This document shows positions 10,092 to 22,334 of a stretch of 64,000 nt of DNA, piece by piece. A program made the translations under genes and the position numbers. The notes beneath the pieces were generated by a model that was not told the DNA's origin, did no database searches, and saw nothing but the letters and a program-made list of their open reading frames with translations. The first letter of the stretch is position 1. Each line of letters begins with the position of its first letter. The stretch comes from Mesaphorura yosii (taxonomy: Eukaryota > Arthropoda > Collembola > Poduromorpha > Tullbergiidae): the NCBI GenBank assembly GCA_009869945.1, contig WIXG01000118.1, forward strand, positions 124,001-188,000, given 5' to 3'.

Positions 10092-11846
10092 TTATGCTTT
10101 TTGTGAGACTTTTCTCTCAAGAGCGCATTTCTCATTCGAGGACACGTATCCAGTGATCAAAGTCGGAGTCGGAGTCGAAGCCGCTTTCTTCTTGTTCTGG
10201 TCCTGATTCTTGTGCGTGACAAACTCCTCCGTGATGTCAGAAATGTTTGGAGTACCTGTGGCAAAGGATCAAACCGTTACAGTCGGTCACTTGAACATTT
10301 TTGTCGCATGTGTGTCGCACATGCTTCATGTGAATTCGTCTGATGTGTGTTTTGATCGTGCTCTCGGCTCTCACATCTTACCTGACAAAGCCATGGCCAG
10401 ATCCAGTTCCTGCTTCAAGATTTCGAGCACTCGAGTAACTCCAGCTTCACCGCCAATGGCCAGACCCCAAATAACAGCACGTCCAGCGAATACCTGAAAT
10501 GAGATTTCACTTTCAGTCTCCAGAAGAGTTCAGATTCAGATTCTAAGTCTGAAGGTTTCAGTTTCAGTTTACCATGTTCGCTCCGATTGCCAGTGCTTTG
10601 AAAACGTCGGTTCCACGATTGATTCCTCCATCAACGTAAACTTCGCATTTACCCTTGACTGCCTCCACAACTTCTGGCAGCACATCAACCTACAGAAGTA
10701 GAAGAATACTCAGTTCACAGTCAGTCAGTGCAGTAAATTTGCACTTACTGTTGCCATCAATGTGTCCAGTTGCCTTCCACCGTGGTTTGACACCCAGACT
10801 GCATCACTGCCCGCTTTCACAGCCAGCACTGCGTCCTCTCTAGTCATAACTCCCTTCACGACCACCGGGAGTTTGGTAATAGACTTTAGCCATTTTATGT
10901 CTTCCCAAGTTGGCCCCGGGTTCATGTATTCGTGCAAGCCAATAATCTTCTCGTACGTCAAGTTGCCACGCTCAGGAGCCACATTTTTCAATCTGCGACA
11001 AAGAATATTCGAGATGCAGCTCAGCAAACGCCACAGCTTCCGAAGTAAGTACTGTCCAACTATTTTACAAGATTTGGATTTACCGAAGATGTGAAGGAAA
11101 TTCAAACGGCTTCCTGAGGCAAGCTCTTCTGGTCCCAAAATATTGCCCATCAAGCGTCACAACGAGCGCCTCAAAACCAGCTTTCTCAGCACGCTGAATC
11201 AGCCGAATCATAAAATCACGATCTTTAAACAGGAAAATTTGGAACCATCTCCGCCCGTTCGGCGCAGCTTCAGCGATCTCTTCGTAGCTGCTTGTTGCAA
11301 ACATGCTGAACGTAAATATTGTTCCAAGCTTCTCAGCAGCTGCGAAAAAAGGAATCCATACACTTATTTCACTGTGCTCATGTGTCCATGAGAAAATGTT
11401 CAACTGACCTTTTGCAGTTGCGGTTTCTCCGTTCGGATCGGCCACTCGTTGGTACGCCGTAGGAGAAATGCCGATGGGGAAAGCGACGGGTTTTCCCAGA
11501 ACTGTTGTGCTCAGATTTCGAGTGGACACGTCTCGCATGACTCGTGGACGAATTTTCCATCTAAAGTTAGAGCCAAGTCGAGCATGAAGCGTTTAATTGA
11601 ATCACAATTATCAAAAGCCAAAAGCCAAAAGTCAAGGGGCTCCAGAAATCGGAGCTGGACAGCGGACAACATTCGAGAATTGTGAAAATGTGCAGTATCC
11701 TATTTCTCTTGCCTCGAGTAAGCGTCCTTGTTGTCGTTCGCAGTCACTTCGTCGTCAGCACCGCCTCGATAATATTCGGCGGTCCGGGATTCCATCTTGG
11801 AGAGGGCAGCCTGCTCAAAGTCCTTCAGACACACGAGTTTGTCCAT
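10092..11846 (-). CDS. 2-hydroxyacid oxidase (glycolate oxidase family, FMN-dependent)
   Basis: Seven exons (11846-11713, 11560-11409, 11339-11084, 10992-10749, 10689-10573, 10493-10382, 10255-10092) give 392 residues; all phases close. The enzyme oxidises alpha-hydroxy acids such as glycolate to keto acids, passing electrons to oxygen through FMN. Visible family features are [10 protein letters not shown], the DGQYFGTRR loop, VVVKG with the FMN lysine, SNHGGRQLD with the catalytic histidine and arginine, and [11 protein letters not shown] with GRAVIWGLA. Two oddities occur. The position of the conserved active-site tyrosine after the FQ of the usual FQLY is phenylalanine (WFQIFLF). The protein also ends in a charged ~35-residue tail finishing SQKA, with no SKL-type peroxisome signal. 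The first intron has a GC donor (AG/GCAAGA). Orthologous to HAO-type genes; the substrate is uncertain. Confidence 0.88.
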
Positions 11847-11951
11847 TGCTAAATGGCTAAACCGAAAATTATTGGTTGTTGGTTTATAACTTGAGAATTT
11901 GTTGGAGGTTGAATGTTTTGAGTGTTTTGATCGTCCCAACTCTGTCGATGT

Positions 11952-11958
11952 TTATATA
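11952..11958 (-). promoter_or_regulatory. TATA box of the hydroxyacid oxidase gene
   Basis: TATATAA on the minus strand lies about 105 bases upstream of the ATG at 11846. This predicts a start near 11925 and a 5' UTR of about 80 bases. Positional inference only. Confidence 0.45.
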
Positions 11959-11959
11959 C

Positions 11960-14900
11960 AAATCGCGTTTGTCCAAATTTACAAGTCTTTGAACCACGTC
12001 AGTGTAATTATCAAATTGGAATTACGTCATCTGCGCATGAGGTCCGCAATTAATCAGGAAGTAATTGATTAAAGAGTTATGCCAGGAATTCATCGATCGA
12101 AGGAATTTTTGCAAATTCTCGGGAACTGGCAATTTGTGAATTAAACCGACTGCTGCATAAATTTTAATACTTTGAGCTTGAATGGATAATTCAAGCGTGC
12201 CCGAAGCAATGCCCGAGCCGAAGGTCAAATACAATCAAGTTTGTTGTTGTCGAATGAAATTCCGGATTTCAAATATTTCAAAGGAAACTCCGTGAAAGGA
12301 CATGCAATAAAGGAGAATTCAGTCACAGCAGACAGTAGGTACCTGGTTGGTCTCGTTCCCATTCTATGATTAAGCACTAATTTGAATGATTGATGCATTA
12401 CTCATCACGATACGGCATTATGGCACAGATTTAATTAGATCAAGCAAGGAGCCTCGTCCTGCCTTGTATCCTGCATACCGCTGACGCTGATGCTAACACT
12501 TGCTCATTAAAATTTATTATTTAATTTTGGGCCGTGTCTGTTTATAAATATTTCATGAAATATTAACTGCGTCAGCCTGAAATACCAAAGACCAAACTAA
12601 AATACGTCAGCCTACTTATTACAGTGCCAGATCAGTGAGAATTATTCAAGGCTTCATCCTAGTCTTGGACTGGAGAAGAGAAGATTAGGGCAGGCAATGA
12701 CACCGGGCGAGGTCTCGCGAGAGCGAGGTCGAGGACAACGAAAAATTGGATCCCAGGATTCGCTTAAGGCCGGGTAGCGCCTGTATTGACGTCACGGATA
12801 TTGGATCGGAGGACCTTTGAAGCTTTGACATTTTCTTTGCCTTCGCCAATTTATTCATGATGATGACTCATGAACACGAAAACGATCACGGTTTCGACAG
12901 CGACGGAGGACGGGCAAGGTACTATCAAAACAATGGCACTTCAGAAGGATAAAAATAGAAGCAGATGAGAACTGGAATTCCAAATTCGAGATGAGCATGA
13001 GCCCATAAGCACCGCCTCGGATTCTTGTGCGCTCTGGGAAATGTTCCAGCAAAATTCTTCACGCCGCGCCGTGCCTTTGTATAGCCTGGATGCGTGCACG
13101 TAATGGTCTACGTCCTACTTCCGCTGGTGGGATGGCGTACTTGCTGCTTGTCTGCTTGCATCATCCGATCTTGTCTCTTTTTCGGCTTCCAGTTCCAAGT
13201 TTCCAGTTCCAGCGCCAGCATCACATGCTTGTTACTTAAATGTCAGAATACTTTTCTTTCGCGTCGCGCAGCGTGACTGTGACGCAGAACGTGGTAAATG
13301 AATATGAATTGGAACATCAAAGGAAACTTCGGCGTAACACGACAGCCAGATGACTTTACTTACTCTCCTATTCGTGGAATCGGGTTCTATTTTTGTGGAG
13401 CATAAGCGTAGTACTGTAGAGTTATTAATTTGGCGAGTAAAAAGTTCAATGACAATAATGGACTGCGAATTAGTTATAAAGCGAAGGCAAAGAAAAGTCG
13501 TAGTTGAAAGCGACAGCGATGGCAAGCTGAGTTGCTCTTTCTTCTTTGAACCTGAAGTCCTTTCTTGAAGCTGGGAGAAAGAAGAAAGTTGTTTTGGTGC
13601 CGTATTTGGAAACACGAGCGTCAGGCATAAAATTGGCTGAAAGACTGAATACGACGTAGTTTCATTTCGAATATTGTTTGGCAATCTGAAGGATTTCTGT
13701 TTTATGGGGCTACAAGAACGAGACACGACTACCAATTCCAGGCAAGGTAGCTAAAGCTGCTGCTGCGGTGCGGGAAATGTCACAGGATATTTACACAGAA
13801 GGAATGAGTGAGTAAATTTATGAGACACGAAATCAACTCAGGAGCTGGGATGCGGGCTGCTGGCTGCTGCCACTCCTGCCGTTGAGGCGAGCTGATATCT
13901 TGCTTACTCTGCTGGAATGAATGTCATCACCTTTTATAAAGTATGACAATGACAAAGTAATGAGCACAAATACAAATACTGGCTCAATGCCCGTAAAGAC
14001 GTTCGCAGGACGTGGGCCGGAACCAGAACCAGCAAATTACATTTACAACTTGCATTATGTATGCTGGGAGCGTAAGCACTAGACCACCAAGTACCAGTGT
14101 TCAGCTCCAATTCCAGCACCAGGACCACGTAAAACACATACAAACTCCATGGCTGATATGCCCGTATAACGTATTTTAGTCTTGCCGTACGCGTACCGTG
14201 GAAATTGCGACTAAAATCGATTTTGCCTGGAAGCTGTGTGCAGACGTGCAGAGTAGGGAAGAGTAAAGTAGAGTCTGGAGTCGCCAGACTCTAGAATCTC
14301 GTAAACAAATACGGATAAGAGAAAGGTTCACAGAAGAGCAGCGCAGCAGTTCATAAAAGAGAGTTGACAAGACAGGAAGAGAAAGAAGCGACCGAGACTG
14401 TCTGCGTCCGTTCTCCGTTGTGTTGTGGACAAACAGTCTGAATCTGACGTCTGAACAAGAGAGTAGTCTTTTAGCATGTGATCCTTGTGCTCTTCTGAAT
14501 TGGATTTTGTGTTTTCCTTTCATCTTGAGTACCCTTTCACTTGCAACACGTGGAAAGTGGAATTAATGTAGACTGATTTGACTTGTGGCAGTGAACGTGG
14601 TAGCTGTTTGTGGAGTTTAGCAGCTTAGCTCTAATTTCGCATCGCGATAATGTTCTCGTGATGAAAATTCGATGCTCATAACTCATAACCTGCAATAACT
14701 TAGTCGTTAGTCACGATAATAACTTCCGACCTTTTAGAAGGTAGATCATCTTTCCTGCTACCACCTTAATCGTCGTCTGCATTGCTTACTGCATCTTCAA
14801 TCTTCATGTGCAACGAACTGCAACTGATTCATTAATGAAAACCAGCTCAAGCATTTCCAGTGAGAATCGAAGCCTGCACAAAAATAGAATTCGATGTCGT

Positions 14901-15011
14901 ATTTTGGCAGCAGCTGACTTAGTATGATCCGATTTCTTTCTTTCTCAGAATTCTCTTAAAACTATGTAGAACTGCAATGCGCAATTTGGGCAATGTCTTA
15001 ACGTGTTTTAG
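11960..15011. other. Three-kilobase gene-poor stretch
   Basis: I find no reading frame here that resembles a protein family and no RNA gene. The right-hand end, roughly 14600-15011, probably holds the first exon or exons of the J-domain gene, because the exon at 15012 opens directly after a TTTTAG acceptor. I could not locate that start codon. Otherwise this is ordinary mixed-composition intergenic DNA. Confidence 0.45.
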
Positions 15012-16548
15012 ATATGGAGGCTGGGCGAGTTCGCGTACGCCGTCATTGTCACTTTCTTGCCCGCCGTGCTCGGTGGACTCAATCTCGTCTCGCCCCCTCC
15101 GTCGTTGTCGGCGCACGGCGAAGGCGCCGAAGAACTCTTGGCGAGCGGCAGCGTCAGCAGTAATCAGCACGTCAACCGTGGAGGTAGCAAATTCTTACTT
15201 CTGATGGGTGGTGGGATCCCCGACAAGACTGATGCTCACTACGAAATTATGGACACGCGGGTCTACAATTTCCTACTCAATCCAATATTAACTTTTTGCT
15301 ATTTCGTTGCCTTCTTCCTCCAAATTTCAATTTCGTTCTTTCTCTTCTGTGAAACGTCTAGTTATGGGGTAAGTACGCGTATGATTGGGCGCTGGTCATT
15401 GACAATATCTGCTGACCTTTGACCTGACTTTGTTTCACAGAAATCTACGTCGCACCAGAATGAAATCGCTGCCTGCACAATTTGGTCAAGAATCGCCGTG
15501 ATTTCTCTCATAATTTTGCTCCTCCGTTTCTTTCTACCGTACGCTCTAATCACAGCAACAAACATCACGTATACAGTCTCACGAATACTGTTCAAGCTGT
15601 TCGGGATCGTTCTAGTCATCGTACACGCCCGAGAACTGAAATCATTGCTGTCAGGGGATGAAGAAGATGGATTGAAAGACATAGAAGAGGTAACTTGATT
15701 ATATTTGGTACAATGGTACTAAAATTGTGGAAGATGGGCTTTGGTTTTGGCATAAAATATGCAATACGCAATAAAATACGTTACAGGATGGGGAGCCAGA
15801 GCTGAAGCGACGACGTTCCGAAACGAGCAGCGGAGAGCGGAGGAGTCGATTTCAATCAACCTCTTCGGCCGACTTTGTTGAAATTGAGCTGCCATTCCAG
15901 CAGCCTATTCCAGTAGTCCCTGTGCACAGCAGTAGTAATAGAAAAAGCAAGACCGGTGATATAGAGCGGGTCAAGATGCACATTGTTCAAGTGGAGGTGT
16001 ATGTAGAGAAGGAAATGTACGATCAAGCGCTAGCAGAATTGAAAATTGCTCAAGAGTGCCTGCGATACAATTCCCATCTGGTCATGATGGAGACAACGAT
16101 TCAGAAAATGATGAACCTTAGCAATAGCTTTTATGGCGGTGGTGCTGGTGCTGGGCTGGATGAAGCGAGGAACAGGGATTTCTATGGAATACTCGGCGTG
16201 CCAAAGAATTCGACGAGCGAAGCCATCAAGTCCGCGTACCGGAGAAAGTCTCTTAGACATCACCCAGGTAAGGTGTTTAATCTTGATGAAACCTATGAAT
16301 AGGGGCTACGTTCTGTTTGCTTCTTAGACAAACACGTAACGGAGTCCGAGTCTGTGCAGAAGCTGGAAGGGATTCGCTACTTAAAAGTGCGTGAAGCGTA
16401 CGAAGTCCTTTCGGACCCGGCTCGCAAGATGGCGTACGACGAGACGATCAGGCTCAACAAGGAAAAACTGGAAACGCTCCACAAGAAGCTTAAAACAATG
16501 CTGGAGACATTCAACGCTTCTTTATCTTTCCCCTTGATTGTGAGTTGA
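15012..16548 (+). CDS. Multi-pass membrane protein with C-terminal J domain (5' end not found)
   Basis: Exons 15012-15368, 15441-15689, 15787-16267 and 16328-16548 join in phase and code for 435 residues. The true start lies upstream, since an in-frame stop precedes the acceptor at 15011; the ATG at 15204 is a weaker alternative. Hydrophobic stretches at about residues 5-25, 85-110, 130-150 and 155-180 look like membrane spans. A charged linker and a TPR-like helical pair (DIERVKMHIVQVEVYV onward) follow. The last ~90 residues are a J domain (DFYGILGVPKNSTSEAIKSA, YLKVREAYEVLSDPARKMAYD). The essential HPD tripeptide is split by the last intron: CACCCAG joins ACAAA to give HPDK. J domains stimulate Hsp70 ATPase, so this protein should recruit an Hsp70 to a membrane. 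I do not recognise the family. An AATAAA at 16768-16773 may end the transcript. Confidence 0.7.
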
Positions 16549-17286
16549 TAATAATATAGGTGCATGAGGTAACACTTCATTGTTCTGTATTTCACGTTGT
16601 TCTCAACTCACATTTTTATAATTGTGAGTATTGTTTTTGAAACCCTTCAACCTTTTTGCCGTTTTTGCACAAAACCTCTCGGCATTTCTTGCGCTAGTTT
16701 GTTGATTAATCTCATTGTTAACCGTGATACTAATTATTACGATTACGTATATTTGAAGTGCCAAACGAATAAAAATATTCTGATTCTATTTCTACTTCAT
16801 GTTCTTGATGTTTGTGCCTGCATGCCATGCCTCAAAATGAAATCACCAAAAATCAAATCTAACCAACCACATTCTTCATCTTTTGACGAAACGCACAAAT
16901 ACAGTGCTTCATGCACTTGCATTGATAATTTTCTTCACAAATTATGACTTATATTTCTCCTTCTGGTAATTTCTTCAACTAAATCTTGCCACTACTGCAT
17001 GTGCTGCCCGGCATATTACAATTTTTTTTTATATTTTCTTCATGGCACTTCGTTATTTGTATTTATGGCTAAAATGTACCATATCGAATTGCTTCAGAAT
17101 AAATCGATTTGTAAATCGGAATCGGAATGTAGAGTAGAGTTATAGTAGCGTGAGTCGTAAAAAGTAATTAGTAGTCAGTCACCAGCCTTATTATTCGCTA
17201 CTTGCACACAGACGTGAAGTACTGACCTAAAGCATTGTAGCATAAGCAAATAATCCCCGAACGTAACACGAAACTCATTTCAGATT
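16549..17286. other. Convergent 3' region between the J-domain and chitin-binding genes
   Basis: AT-rich DNA with plus-strand AATAAA at 16768-16773 and 17098-17103. No protein is recognised. It probably consists of the two facing 3' UTRs. Confidence 0.4.
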
Positions 17287-20200
17287 TTAGTGTGTCTCTG
17301 CATTAAGGAAAGCTGACGCCGACGCATGAAGATGAGTCGTACTCCCATCGTCTGCGTGTACGTCCCGTGGCGGTGAATACGTCAGGTGTGGATTTACAAA
17401 GTGGGTTGTAGCTGGGGCTGAGTTGTACTTTACGATGGTTGGCGGCTCCTCTTGATATGTGCTATATTCAACAGTGGCTGGCGGTGTGTTGTAGGACTTG
17501 TACTCGATGCTTGTTGGAGGTCCAACGTCGTAAGAAGGCGGACGGTACGAATCAGACGGATTGTACGAGTCGTACGCAGCTTGTTGACTAAAAACATAGG
17601 CTGCTGGATGCACGACGGGAAATTGTGGTACGACGCGTTGAACCGGAGCTGGTGCTGGAGCTGAGGATATGTAAACTGGAGGAGACGCCTGTGTGTAGTA
17701 CGTTGGGGCGTGATGATACACCTTCGGACTCAAGTAGTGATTTTGTGGTTGCAAATAAGTTTCCTTAATTACTGGCGCAGGTGATCCGTACCCCGACTGC
17801 ACATACACAGTCTCGCCGGGTTTTGCTGGCGGAGCGTAGGAGGTGATTGGTGGAAGGTAAGTGTCCTGCACCACTCCCACGGACGACGGCGCCTCTGGCG
17901 CTTTTGATGATGGCAGCGGCCTGTAATCCGGGTCGGACTGGATAACCGACTCGAAGTCATTCGTAAATGAGCCTGGTTTCTCGCCTTCCTTCGGTGGAGT
18001 AATGTCGACCGGAAGATTGACCTCCATGCTCTCGCCCTGCAATAAGTTATGCCTTTGTATTTAAGGCATCAAGGAGGACTCTAACGACTTTACCTTTTGA
18101 TTACTTATGTCGGTCAGTTCCAAAGGCCTCCTGTTCACAATAAAACCGGACGGGTCCTTATCACTTGCGCTCTCAGGTTCAGCATCAGCACCACTTTCTC
18201 GTGGGTTCAACCTAGCTTGCAGTGCAACGAATTCGACCTTTGCTGGTTTTAATGTAGACGTCGTTTCTTCGGTTGTGGTCGTAGTCGCCGCTTCAGTGCT
18301 TGTGGTAGTGGGAGCATCCACATCGTCGTTGTCCAATTTGCTTGCATCACTCTCTGGCTCTGTTGTGTCAATGCTTTTGCGTTCGTTAATCACAGAAGAG
18401 TCGTAGTCAAACAAGTCACCAGCATCCGCCACAGTTGGTACAGCGGCTGCAGGTGTGAAGGAAGTCGGAGTAGGGGTCGTTGTGGGCTGAGGTCGTTGCA
18501 CCGTATTATCAGTGTCAGGGTTAAAGTAGTCGGGATTTTCAAGCGCTGCATGGATTGTGTCGTCCCCAGCAGATGATGACGATCCAGCTCCTCCAACTGG
18601 TCGTTTGAACTCGTCGAATTTAATTGGAGACTTTGGTGTGGCTGCCTCTGCAGGCGCCGCGGGTCCCGGAGCAGCTTCAGGGGCGCCAGGCGCTGCTGGT
18701 GCTCGACTGTCCGGAGACCAACCGCCACCGTGTCCGTGATCGGAGTGAGTGTGGAAGTTTCTGTAAATATCTGGCAGTGTTCGTCGTTGCTCCTTTGGTA
18801 TGATTGTTGGCGCAACCTTTTTCTGACGGACCTCGGAAACAATTCGCTTCCCTGAGAATTGGACGTAGGATCCGTCCTATAAAAGACTCCATTTTAAACG
18901 GCTCATTACAGAAATAGCAGCATTAACTGTTACGGTTAGTTACCCGAGCCATTGCTCCAACTTCCTCATTCAAGCTGTAGTAAATGGATGCGGTGTCACA
19001 GTTCACATTGCCCCACCAATCGCAAGAGAGTATCTACGAGCGAAAAAGATAAATCATGGCTTGCGTCCCGTGCTTTTGCGAATTACGAATACTATTGCTA
19101 TTAACAGTTTTACATCCTAATTGGAGGTCGGCTAAATACCTGAGCTATTAAACATCTTCCTTTTCTTGGCACTTACCACCACGTCATGACCTGCGGTGCT
19201 TGTTTACAATTAATTTTGTGAATGGTGTTATGCAATAAATCAATTACGCTGTACTTTAGAAGGAAGGAAGGAAGCGCCCCAAAATTGTCAGCTCAGGAAA
19301 CCTGTTTTTTTCACGTACTGAGCAAGGAACAGTGCAATGTGCGACTTTGATTGCAATCTTATGCGATCTTTATCATGCACGTGATAAAGGAAGAGAATGA
19401 CGAATATACTTTCTAGCTCTTCAGTGAACGTGAACGGAACAGTTAGTTGCACAAAGTTTGATGACAGGTTTGCAATTAAATTACCTCCTGATTGAATTGG
19501 GTTCCGTTTGGGCAGATGAACGAATCCATTTGCACTCGGACGTTGTCGCCGCAGTCACTGCATCGATGAAAGACTTGGCACCCTGAAGTTGATTGAAAAC
19601 GTGTCGGAAATTGAAATCGCCATCTTATATGAAATCTGGCCTCAAGAATTAAAAATGTCAGCAATTGTCAATCGCCGATCAAGGCAGGTCTAAATGCGTA
19701 ATTATTACATGGTAAGATGTCAGTCGAGTGGTGTGGGTTAACAATGTTAACAATAAATTGAGTTAAGCATATGTAAAATGATCCAAACTTGTTATTGATT
19801 TTGTTGAAAGGTGAGACGCAATGCAGCGCACAACACAGCGCGCACGCAAAGATGTATTCGCCATGCATGCTTTTGAACATGTGCTTGTGCCAATTTTGCA
19901 AAAAGTGAAATTTTTTCAGCGAAAGATGTTCATTCATCGAGGGTGCGAGTTCCTCATTGTGCGTATTCTCAAACATGAACGGTTGTGCTTACGATTACAT
20001 GCTTCTCGCGTGTGAGTGTGGATGATAATTATACCGACAAGATCACAAAATCCACATCCACACTCCACATACAGCGTGTGTACTCTTTACTGTCTGTTAT
20101 TATTGTGTCATCGTCATCTCGTTCTTCTTCACTGATTCATTTCTTGTGCTTGGTGCTTCCGGCATCAAACTTTGACTATAAACGACTTCTTTTGTCTTTG

Positions 20201-22334
20201 CCAGCCACCTCACCGCGCAATGCTATCAAAATATTGTCTTACGGCAGCAAAACCGCAATAGGCTGAATAAGATAACGATGGCGTACTTTATTTATGCCTT
20301 TACTGCCTTGCCAGTTGCCAGTAATGCAAATTAAGCATACGGCAATTAAGAAAGAAACTGAGGACAGCAATTAAAATACAAGTCAACTCCTGTTGTTTTA
20401 ACTGTCGGCTGCCGCACTGCGATTGCATTTGCATGACCTGTCTCTGGTTTGTCTGGGTCAGAACTTGGTCTAAATAAAGCAACGTAGAGAGCACTTACGT
20501 GTGTCTAGATCAGCGTAATATCCAGGTAAGCGTCCTTCACAGGTGAAACGCGTTCTTGGAATTCGACCATGCACGGGATAATCGTCACCGGGCGATCCAG
20601 GCACAGCGTCGCGAATGTCCCATTCGTCCAGCTCAGGAGGACCCTGCCGCATGTAAAATCAGTTTGGAAATCACGTTACCTAAATCACATAATGACTCGC
20701 TAGAGTCCACTCTAGCGCCTTGTTATAAAGACTTTCGTAATTCAACACGCCCCTTGGAATATTCGAAAATTAATTTTGATATGCTAATGAAGTCAAGTGT
20801 ACCAATTATACATAAATTGGTTGCACTTTAGCATAGCGAAAACGGGGCAGCCGCCAGATGGAGACAGAAACACCGCAGGGCACCATGTCTTAGAAGAAAA
20901 TCGATTGTCAACTCTACGTAATTGAATTGAATTCCAATTACAAATTGCTTAAACTAATTGCGACAGAAATGGTCCAATCTGAAAACTGACAAAATCAAGA
21001 AACTCGCTCAAAACTGAACCCATAAATTAGATCTGACTTCAGGATCTTGATTGCTTGTTACAATTACGTGACTTTAATTACACACTACCATGAACAGTAA
21101 ACGATGTGGCATTTAAAGACTACTTTACTTTTGGCACCCGAAGCTCAAACGCATGCATTAATAAGCTAAAAAGCGCAACATTGATAAATTAATCATTGGT
21201 TTGTAATTGCAATGATTTGTGTTGCAACACGAATCTCGAATCTCTATCACAACCGAATAGCGAAAGCACGCGTCTGTCTCAAACTTGATCTTGTTTTTTC
21301 AAAATGTGATCTGATGTCTGATTTGGATCACATAACAGAAACCAGATTTCATAATATTCAAATCAAATGGGCAGCGACAGCTTGAAAAGTTCGATTGTTA
21401 CTGCAATGAGGATTTGAAATTGCTTAACCGTTCTTACCTCAGCGGGCAGCTCCACTTCAGCTTCAGGCTCCTGCGGCGGTGGTGGTTCCGGAGTGACGGC
21501 CACGGCTTCCTGCTCCACCTCACCCTCGATTTCTGGTTCGGGTGTGGTCGTCGTCGTTGTAGTGGTAGTTGGCTTTTTGTAAATGTACCCTACGGTTGGC
21601 GGTGGAGTGTAAATGTACCCGACCTTAACAAGCGGTTGAATGACTTTGACAACTTGAGGCACCACCGGCACAATCCTGTAAGGTGCAAATAAATTACTGT
21701 TTTCGTACGATAAACTGAACAATTATGAATTGCGTTTTTAGTTAATATTAACGGCAAGAGTCACTCACGGAGAGTGAAGAAATCCTCTGGACTTCCTTTG
21801 CAGTGGAATTGGTGTCGTCGTAGTCGTCGTTCCCGGAGTGATTGAGGAGGACGTCGGCTTAGCTAGTTTCTGATTCAGCTCCCGATGAAATTGTTGCTTG
21901 ACCTCTTTTTGAGTTTGACTTGTATTCGGTCTTGGCTTACGCACCATTCTCTGGAACTCAGGTGGTGCGGGGTTGACCTTCATCATAGAATTGACTCGCC
22001 TTTGTTCCTTTTCCAGAACGCGCTGTTGATGCCTCCTCCGCTGTTCTGCTCTCAACTCCTTTTGCAGACGCAATTGTTCCTGTTTCTTCTCGGTCGCAGC
22101 CAGCTTGGCTCTCTCCGCTTTTCTCTGCTCGGCGAATGGGTGCTTGACGACAAAGATCTGCACTCCATCGTTACTGCTGCTGTCGTCACGTAAAACTTGC
22201 AGGAGTTTGTTTAACTCGCTACGTTTTATGGTACTGGGAGAGAGGCTACTGGAGTCAGAACTGACCAGGCTAAGAGATAAGGTAACTAAAAGTGCTGTAA
22301 TGGCACAGTACAACCTTTGCCTGAAGAGCGCCAT
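17287..22334 (-). CDS. Chitin-binding cuticle protein, CPAP1 type (one peritrophin-A domain)
   Basis: Seven exons (22334-21769, 21675-21438, 20643-20499, 19582-19485, 19033-18944, 18876-18094, 18036-17287) close in phase to 889 residues. A signal peptide (1-25) is followed by a glutamine- and arginine-rich coiled-coil-like stretch (~50-150). Next come Pro/Thr-rich segments with two YIY repeats, then a single type 14 chitin-binding domain at about 270-370. The domain's cysteine framework runs through FTCEGRLPGYYAD, RCQVFHRC, FICPNGTQFNQE and SCDWWGNVNC. After it come ~520 residues of low-complexity Thr-, Ala-, Pro- and Tyr-rich sequence. This is the architecture of arthropod CPAP1 proteins, which bind chitin in the cuticle. 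An extra cysteine pair member (SDC) lies between the third and fourth canonical cysteines. Introns 2, 3 and 4 are 450-920 bases, unusually long for this window. Confidence 0.85.

Noticed and set aside
12000-14900. Several frames of 60-170 codons, the longest on the minus strand at 13232-13735
   Set aside because: Their composition is rich in residues expected from random sequence, none shows a domain, and they overlap one another on both strands.
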